A program made the translations under genes and the position numbers. Shown here piece after piece: positions 6,155 to 10,216 of a stretch of 10,216 nt of DNA. Every line of letters begins with the position of its first letter. Position 1 is the first letter of the stretch. The stretch is from NCBI GenBank assembly GCA_021774955.1, contig JAJFIN010000247.1, positions 1 through 10,216 on the forward strand, given 5' to 3'. The notes below the pieces were generated by a model. That model had not been told where the DNA came from and did not search any database. It saw nothing but the letters and a program-made list of their open reading frames with translations. The stretch is from Alphaproteobacteria bacterium (GTDB taxonomy: Bacteria > Pseudomonadota > Alphaproteobacteria > M2410).

Positions 6155-7207
6155 TTGCGGGCGGACTGTAGCGAAGCAAACGTGGTCCAGCAAGCGGCGA
6201 AACGGCCAAATACCCCAGATGGATATTTCCTAGTGCCTTCAACCCTCAATGTGAATCCGACAGATGCCAAACCGGACCTTACGGTCCTCCTTTCTGCACC
6301 GCGTGGATTTTGCGCCGGCGTTGATCGGGCGATTAAAATTGTTGAGCTGGCGGTGGAAAAATACGGGCCGCCGGTCTATGTGCGCCATGAAATTGTCCAC
6401 AACCGATTCGTGGTCGAGCGGTTGGAGCGCCTGGGCGCCATATTTGTCGACGAGCTGGATCAGGTCGAAACTGACAGACCGGTGATTTTTTCTGCCCACG
6501 GCGTGCCAAAATCCGTTCCTGAGACGGCTGAAAGTCGGGATCTGTTCTATCTCGATGCGACCTGCCCTTTGGTCTCGAAGGTTCACGTCGAGGCTGAGAA
6601 ACATCATTCGGAAGGGTTTGAAATCATTTTGATTGGTCATGCCGGCCATCCCGAAGTGATCGGCACGATGGGACAATTACCTGATGGGGCCATTTCACTG
6701 GTTGAGACCGAACAAGATGCCCAGACGATCATACCGAAGAATACTGAAAAACTCGCCTACATCACGCAAACAACGCTTTCTGTCGACGACACCGCTTCAA
6801 TTGTTGCGGTTTTAAAATCGCGATTTCCGGCGATCTCAGGTCCACACAAAGAAGATATCTGCTACGCAACAACCAATCGTCAGGAGGCGGTTAAACGCAT
6901 TGCGGAGGATTGCGACGCCTTGTTGGTGATCGGTGCGCCCAATTCATCAAACTCCATGCGCCTGGTTGAAGTTGCTCAACGCGAAGGGGTGCATTACGCC
7001 GCACTGGTCCAACGCGCTTCCGAGATTGAGTGGGAACGCCTCGCCGATTGTAAAACCCTTGGCATCACGGCTGGCGCCTCCGCCCCTGAGATCCTCGTTG
7101 AAGAAGTGATCGATGCGGCGCGCAAAAGATTTTCCGTCACTTTAAAAGAGATTGCGGTCACGCAAGAAAACGTGCAATTCAAACTCCCCAGGCCGCTCAC
7201 CGAATAG
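6155..7207 (+). CDS. ispH: 4-hydroxy-3-methylbut-2-enyl diphosphate reductase
   Basis: IspH (LytB) is the last enzyme of the MEP isoprenoid pathway and reduces HMBPP to IPP and DMAPP with a 4Fe-4S cluster. The three cluster cysteines are visible: GFCAGVDRA (Cys53), DATCPLVSKVH (Cys137) and EDICYATTNRQEA (Cys236). Substrate-binding signatures are VRHEIVHNR (76-84), GHAGHPEVIGTMGQ (161-174), TQTTLSVDDT (204-213) and NSSNSMRLVEVA (263-274). TAGASAPE (305-312) is also conserved. The start is uncertain. The longest frame begins with TTG at 6155 and has a GGGG too close to act as a good ribosome-binding site. GTG codons at 6182, 6233 and 6251 are in frame, and GTG 6251 would give 318 residues, close to the E. 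coli length. No in-frame ATG exists before the conserved core. Leads a three-gene operon, 6 nt from thrB. Confidence 0.95.
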   Translation: MRADCSEANVVQQAAKRPNTPDGYFLVPSTLNVNPTDAKPDLTVLLSAPRGFCAGVDRAIKIVELAVEKYGPPVYVRHEIVHNRFVVERLERLGAIFVDELDQVETDRPVIFSAHGVPKSVPETAESRDLFYLDATCPLVSKVHVEAEKHHSEGFEIILIGHAGHPEVIGTMGQLPDGAISLVETEQDAQTIIPKNTEKLAYITQTTLSVDDTASIVAVLKSRFPAISGPHKEDICYATTNRQEAVKRIAEDCDALLVIGAPNSSNSMRLVEVAQREGVHYAALVQRASEIEWERLADCKTLGITAGASAPEILVEEVIDAARKRFSVTLKEIAVTQENVQFKLPRPLTE

Positions 7208-7213
7208 GAAACC

Positions 7214-8179
7214 ATGGCTGTTTATACAAATGTATCAGCGGAGGACTTGGACGTCTTCTTGACCCATTATGATGTCGGGTCGGCATTGTCGTTTAAAGGT
7301 ATCGCCGAGGGTGTCGAAAATTCTAACTTCCTACTTAAAACCACACGCGGATCTTATATTTTGACGCTTTATGAAAAGCGCGTTTCGGAAGGTGACCTCC
7401 CCTTCTTCCTAGCCCTTATGGAACATTTGGCTGAACACCACGTTACCTGCCCTATACCCATAAAGGGTCGTGATGGCGCGCTTCACCGTACATTAAATGG
7501 CCGCGCCGCCGCTCTGATTTCATTTTTGGATGGCGTCTCTGTGCAGCATCCCACGATTGACCATTGCCGTGCGCTTGGGGGCGCCCTGGCAGAGCTTCAT
7601 GTCGGTGCGGCGGGGTTTGAGGGCCAGCGAAAAAACGGGTTGGGTCAAAAGGATTGGCGCGGTTTGTTCAAGAAAAGCAAAGCCCGCGCTGATGAAGTTA
7701 GTCGCGGCCTTGGCAGCATCATCGAAACAGAACTTACCAAACTCGACACGATATGGCCGTCCTACCTTCCAACTGGCATCATCCACGGCGACCTCTTTCC
7801 CGACAATGTGTTTTTCATCGGCAACCGACTTTCCGGCTTTATCGATTTTTATTTCGCCTGCAACGACATGCTGGCCTATGACCTCGCAGTTTGTCTCAAT
7901 GCTTGGTGCTTTGACGATGACCAGAGATTTCATCCCGATCAAGCACGCGCCATGATCAGCGCCTATTCGCAGGTGCGCCCGTTTTCTGAACTTGAGCTTG
8001 ATGCACTGCCGCTTCTATGTCGTGGTGCCGCTTTACGGTTTCTTCTTACGCGGCTCTATGATTGGCTTCACCATCCAGATGGTGCGCTCGTTGCACCCAA
8101 AAACCCGCTCGATTTTCTGAAACGCTTGCAGTTTCATCAATCTGTGCGAGGGCCCGCCGACTACGGTTTGAGTGCATGA
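7214..8179 (+). CDS. thrB: Homoserine kinase (APH-fold type)
   Basis: Phosphorylates homoserine with ATP to O-phosphohomoserine, the step before threonine synthase. This 321-residue protein is the aminoglycoside-phosphotransferase-like form found in alphaproteobacteria, not the GHMP kinase form of E. coli. Visible signatures: the nucleotide-binding N-lobe start with GVENSNFLLKTTRGSYILTLYE (33-54), the catalytic loop GIIHGDLFPDNVFF (188-201, catalytic Asp193 and Asn198), and the metal-binding IDFYFACNDMLAYDLA (210-225, Asp211). The ATG at 7214 is preceded by TAGGAAA, in which the ispH stop codon forms part of the ribosome-binding site. It overlaps rnhA by 4 nt (ATGA), so translation of rnhA is probably coupled. 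This gene order is familiar in Rhizobiales. Confusion with other APH-fold kinases is possible in principle, but the order and motifs argue for ThrB. Confidence 0.94.
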   Translation: MAVYTNVSAEDLDVFLTHYDVGSALSFKGIAEGVENSNFLLKTTRGSYILTLYEKRVSEGDLPFFLALMEHLAEHHVTCPIPIKGRDGALHRTLNGRAAALISFLDGVSVQHPTIDHCRALGGALAELHVGAAGFEGQRKNGLGQKDWRGLFKKSKARADEVSRGLGSIIETELTKLDTIWPSYLPTGIIHGDLFPDNVFFIGNRLSGFIDFYFACNDMLAYDLAVCLNAWCFDDDQRFHPDQARAMISAYSQVRPFSELELDALPLLCRGAALRFLLTRLYDWLHHPDGALVAPKNPLDFLKRLQFHQSVRGPADYGLSA

Positions 8180-8613
8180 AGCACGTCACTATTTATACAG
8201 ATGGCGCTTGCTCTGGTAACCCAGGCCCTGGCGGTTGGGGTGCTATTCTCAAATTTAATGGTCATGAAAAAGAGCTTAAAGGTGGTGAACCCTCGACGAC
8301 CAATAATCGAATGGAACTTCTTGCAGCCATTGAAGCGTTGGATGCCTTAAAGGGGAAATGCAAAGTTGATCTCTATACTGATTCAAAATATGTCCGTGAC
8401 GGCATTGATCAGTGGATCGACAATTGGAAAAGTAACGGCTGGCGCACCGCGGCCAAGAAGCCGGTTAAAAATGCCGATTTGTGGGAACGTTTGGACGAAG
8501 CGCGCGATAGCCACAAAGTAAAGTGGCATTGGGTGAAGGGTCATGCGGGCCATCCTGAAAACGAGCGTGCAGATGAACTCGCTCGCATGGGCCTGGCCGA
8601 AGCGCGAGACTGA
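8176..8613 (+). CDS. rnhA: Ribonuclease HI
   Basis: Cleaves the RNA strand of RNA/DNA hybrids, clearing Okazaki primers and R-loops in the cytosol. It has 145 residues, close to the 155 of E. coli RNase HI. The whole active site is visible: YTDGACSGNPGPGGWGA (7-23, Asp9), NNRMELLAAIEAL (43-55, Glu47), LYTDSKYV (66-73, Asp69), WVKGHAGHPENERAD (119-133, His123 and Asp133). The basic segment around WKSNGWRTAAKKPVKNADLW (84-103) matches the handle loop used for substrate binding. The frame continues upstream into thrB, but the ATG at 8176, sharing ATGA with the thrB stop, starts directly at the family N-terminus. Last gene of the ispH-thrB-rnhA operon; its stop codon sits in the loop of a strong inverted repeat. 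Confidence 0.97.
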   Translation: MKHVTIYTDGACSGNPGPGGWGAILKFNGHEKELKGGEPSTTNNRMELLAAIEALDALKGKCKVDLYTDSKYVRDGIDQWIDNWKSNGWRTAAKKPVKNADLWERLDEARDSHKVKWHWVKGHAGHPENERADELARMGLAEARD

Positions 8614-8628
8614 ATGCCGCGCTTCGGC
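8596..8628. terminator. Inverted repeat between convergent rnhA and peroxiredoxin genes
   Basis: A perfect 11-bp GC-rich stem (GCCGAAGCGCG at 8596-8606, CGCGCTTCGGC at 8618-8628) encloses an 11-nt loop that contains the rnhA TGA. It lies between two convergent genes and could end transcription from either side. On the plus strand a run of five T's follows only after 11 nt (8640-8644), and on the minus strand there is none, so it is not a textbook intrinsic terminator; it may act as a 3'-end stabiliser or with Rho. Confidence 0.45.
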
Positions 8629-8642
8629 AATGTCGACGGTTT

Positions 8643-9125
8643 TTACAAATTGGCTAAGATGTGTTCAGCGCTGGAGACTTCGTAGGAACCCGGTTCCTCG
8701 ATGAATAATTTCTCTACCGTGCCGTCATTGATAACCATAGCAAAACGCTGACCGCGTGTGCCCATACCAAAGCCAGTGCCGTCAAACTCAAGTCCCATAG
8801 CTTTGGCCAGATCACCATTGCCATCGGCCGCCATGACAACTTTGTCGCCCGTGTTTTGGTCTTTACCCCAGGCACTCATGACGAACACATCATTGACCGA
8901 CATGCAAACGATTTGGTCGACACCCTTTGCTGAGAGATCGCCGGCATGGTTGACAAAGCTCGGTAGATGCTTGGCAGAACATGTGGGTGTAAAAGCCCCA
9001 GGAACTGAAAAGAGCGCTGTCTTTTTACCGGCGAATAGATCGCTTGTCTGGGTTGGCTGCGGCCCCCGTTCACCCATAATCATCAATGTCGATTCAGGAA
9101 TTTTGTCACCCACGTTTATCGCCAT
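8643..9125 (-). CDS. Peroxiredoxin (Prx5 subfamily, AhpC/TSA-like)
   Basis: A 160-residue thiol peroxidase that reduces hydrogen peroxide and organic hydroperoxides, probably in the cytosol since no signal peptide is present. The Prx5 active-site motif PGAFTPTCS is at 42-50, with the peroxidatic Cys49 and Thr46. A second cysteine (Cys74, IVCMSVND) is in the place seen in many bacterial Prx5 proteins, and the conserved arginine is in GQRFAMVI (Arg127). Other family marks are MSAWGKDQ (83-90) and the GLEFDGTGFGMGTRGQR segment (111-127). Reductant is probably glutathione/glutaredoxin or thioredoxin; no reductase domain is fused. The ATG at 9125 has AGAGAGG upstream. It converges on rnhA with 29 nt between stops and diverges from algH. 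Annotation pipelines may simply call this 'redoxin' or 'peroxiredoxin'. Confidence 0.94.
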   Translation of the reverse strand: MAINVGDKIPESTLMIMGERGPQPTQTSDLFAGKKTALFSVPGAFTPTCSAKHLPSFVNHAGDLSAKGVDQIVCMSVNDVFVMSAWGKDQNTGDKVVMAADGNGDLAKAMGLEFDGTGFGMGTRGQRFAMVINDGTVEKLFIEEPGSYEVSSAEHILANL

Positions 9126-9148
9126 AATAGCCTCTCTTTCTTAACGCG

Positions 9149-9171
9149 TCGAAGATCCACCTGGTCTTCGA
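9149..9171 (-). other. Small hairpin in the peroxiredoxin leader
   Basis: A perfect 7-bp inverted repeat (TCGAAGA/TCTTCGA, 9-nt loop) lies 24 nt upstream of the peroxiredoxin ATG and would be in its 5' untranslated region. It could affect mRNA stability or be a protein site. Function unknown. Confidence 0.3.
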
Positions 9172-9270
9172 TGTTCGCTCTTTTATAATCGGCTATCATT
9201 CGATTGCGAGTCACAATCGCACTTTGTGTGAACTATTTTCATTGTTATTTTTGATACAGCGCAAAGTGCC

Positions 9271-9298
9271 TTGATGAGCGTTCAAATCCCCCTATACT
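9271..9298 (+). promoter_or_regulatory. Candidate promoter for the AlgH-family gene
   Basis: TTGATG (9271-9276), a 16-nt spacer and TATACT (9293-9298) are a fair sigma-70-type match. The start would fall near 9305, giving a leader of about 50 nt. The -10 box lies in the loop of a 6-bp inverted repeat (ATCCCC 9286-9291 with GGGGAT 9302-9307). Confidence 0.45.
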
Positions 9299-9353
9299 TA
9301 TGGGGATACTTTGTTTTGGCGTTTGAAGTCTTCGGCGATAAAGGCGCTTGCTT

Positions 9354-9956
9354 ATGGGCTCTTCAAGCCAGTTTACACAACCCTCTGACGACAATGGTCG
9401 CGACTATCTCGATGGCCAATTGCTCATTGCCATGCCCGGATTGGCCGACCCTAACTTTGAGCACGCCGTTATCTATTTATGCGCTCATTCAGAACAGGGG
9501 GCGGTGGGTCTGATCATCAATCGGCGGGCAAACATGCTGACGTTTGAGGAGCTGATTGACCAACTCGATATCAAAGCACCCAGACCCCTACCCTCACCGC
9601 CGATTTTTTTCGGGGGGCCCGTTGAGACCGACCGAGGGTTCGTTCTGCATTCAACTGACTATGCCTCGGAAGACAGTACCCTACGCACGTCGCCAACCAT
9701 TGGATTGACCGCGACACGCGATATCTTGCGCGCTATGGCCCTCGGTGATGGACCGGAAAAGACCCTGCTGGCCATTGGCTATGCCGGATGGGCGCCGGGG
9801 CAACTCGAAACCGAAATCCAAGCCAACGGCTGGCTTACCAGCGAGGCCGACGAAAGCATCATTTTCGACCCCTTTGACGAGCGCAAATGGGATCGGGCGA
9901 TTGCCAAACTCGGCATTGATGTGTCGTTGCTATCGTCCGATTTCGGCCATGCTTGA
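9354..9956 (+). CDS. YqgE/AlgH family protein
   Basis: A 200-residue member of the UPF0301/DUF179 (YqgE/AlgH) family. The family is widespread in proteobacteria; its biochemical role is not settled, though the name comes from a proposed link to alginate regulation in Pseudomonas. Family signatures: GQLLIAMPGLADPNFEHAVI (21-40), HSEQGAVGLIINR (45-57), FFGGPVETDRGFVLH (85-99) and AIGYAGWAPGQLETEIQANG (140-159). No signal peptide or membrane segment is present. The frame extends two codons further to a TTG at 9348, but the ATG at 9354 is preferred, with AAAGG about 9 nt upstream. It is alone on its strand, 228 nt from the divergent peroxiredoxin start, and has its own likely promoter. No clear terminator follows; GGCC repeats around 9968-9982 are the only structure seen. 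Confidence 0.92.
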   Translation: MGSSSQFTQPSDDNGRDYLDGQLLIAMPGLADPNFEHAVIYLCAHSEQGAVGLIINRRANMLTFEELIDQLDIKAPRPLPSPPIFFGGPVETDRGFVLHSTDYASEDSTLRTSPTIGLTATRDILRAMALGDGPEKTLLAIGYAGWAPGQLETEIQANGWLTSEADESIIFDPFDERKWDRAIAKLGIDVSLLSSDFGHA

Positions 9957-10054
9957 CGGAATAATAGGCCCCCATCAGGCCCCGCTTCTATCTCGCTAAA
10001 GGCTTGTTTCACTTCACATTCTTGATTGTAGGCGACGTTTCTCACACGGTCATC

Positions 10055-10082
10055 TTGATTTTCGTGTAAAATTGTATACAAT
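10055..10082 (+). promoter_or_regulatory. Promoter with overlapping palindromic operator for the GntR-family gene
   Basis: TTGATT (10055-10060), a 16-nt spacer and TACAAT (10077-10082) form a good promoter match. The -10 box is the right half of a perfect 12-bp palindrome, ATTGTATACAAT (10071-10082). Its GTATAC centre resembles operators known for FadR-subfamily GntR regulators. Binding there would block RNA polymerase, so autorepression by the gene just downstream is the natural reading; it is inferred, not shown. Confidence 0.6.
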
Positions 10083-10111
10083 ATACATGTTGACACATCG
10101 GAGACCAAATC

Positions 10112-10216
10112 ATGCCCATCGTTCGGCGACTGATACGAGATGAAGTGAAAGACGTGTTGCGCGAGGAGATTATCTCCGGCGTTCTTGAGCCCGGCACCCG
10201 CCTCCAAGAGATTGAC
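10112..10216 (+). CDS. GntR-family transcriptional regulator, N-terminal fragment (runs off right edge)
   Basis: Only 35 residues fall inside the window. They match the first helix and turn of the GntR winged-helix DNA-binding domain: VKDVLREEIISGVLEPGTRL (12-31) followed by QEID, where the family reads like 'LREAIL.G.L.PG.RL.E..LA'. The effector-binding domain lies outside, so the subfamily (FCD/FadR, UTRA or other) cannot be read directly; the palindrome upstream leans towards FadR/FCD. The ATG at 10112 has GGAGA about 7 nt upstream. The ligand and targets are unknown from this window. Confidence 0.85.
   Translation, partial: MPIVRRLIRDEVKDVLREEIISGVLEPGTRLQEID

Noticed and set aside
6239..6676. 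Minus-strand open frame of 145 codons within ispH
   Set aside because: It is the antisense of the conserved IspH core and resembles no protein family.
9271..9513. Plus-strand open frame of 80 codons before and into algH
   Set aside because: It starts with a non-ATG codon in the candidate algH promoter and overlaps the algH coding region out of frame.
9779..10207. Minus-strand open frame of 142 codons across the end of algH and the start of the GntR gene
   Set aside because: It is antisense to two well-supported genes and to the palindromic promoter, and its translation has no recognisable family features.
1..10216. CRISPR arrays, tRNA or rRNA genes, insertion sequences, phage or toxin-antitoxin modules
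   Set aside because: No repeat-spacer pattern, cloverleaf, transposase or integrase motif was seen; the gaps are short and all major frames are housekeeping genes.

Overview
The window looks like a chromosomal housekeeping segment of an alphaproteobacterium, most likely from or near the Hyphomicrobiales (Rhizobiales). The grounds are the ispH-thrB-rnhA block with an APH-fold homoserine kinase, the short arginyl-tRNA synthetase with a lysine-poor signature loop (KPFKTREG), and moderate base composition with short or overlapping gene junctions. The genus cannot be resolved. There is no tRNA, rRNA, CRISPR array, insertion sequence, prophage or transfer signature.

Left half, minus strand: a glycine cleavage operon read right to left as tandem glycine riboswitch (about 3290-3584), gcvT (1663-3237), gcvH (1293-1670) and gcvPA (1-1293, running off the left edge; the partner gcvPB is expected beyond it). 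The genes overlap (8 nt between gcvT and gcvH, 1 nt between gcvH and gcvPA), so they are almost certainly co-transcribed and translationally coupled. T-protein, H-protein and the split P-protein together decarboxylate glycine and pass its methylene carbon to tetrahydrofolate, and the riboswitch would turn this on when glycine is abundant. Upstream on the same strand, a small lipoprotein gene (5498-6055) is followed after 2 nt by argS (3726-5495).

Right half: divergently from the lipoprotein gene, ispH (6155-7207), thrB (7214-8179) and rnhA (8176-8613) form a tight plus-strand operon (6-nt gap, then a 4-nt ATGA overlap) linking isoprenoid synthesis, threonine synthesis and RNA/DNA hybrid removal. 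A Prx5-type peroxiredoxin (8643-9125) converges on rnhA across a strong 11-bp inverted repeat. A YqgE/AlgH-family gene (9354-9956) is transcribed away from it. The start of a GntR-family regulator (10112 onward) runs off the right edge behind a perfect 12-bp palindrome that overlaps its probable -10 box.

The parts most worth attention are around gcvT. The protein carries an acidic, probably disordered C-terminal tail of about 134 residues beyond the normal end of the family, and an arginine-rich N-terminus built on a 12-nt tandem repeat. The glycine riboswitch has a roughly 100-nt multi-hairpin insertion in aptamer 1, and in both aptamers a local hairpin could hide the conserved 5' purine segment. 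The remaining genes appear intact and ordinary.
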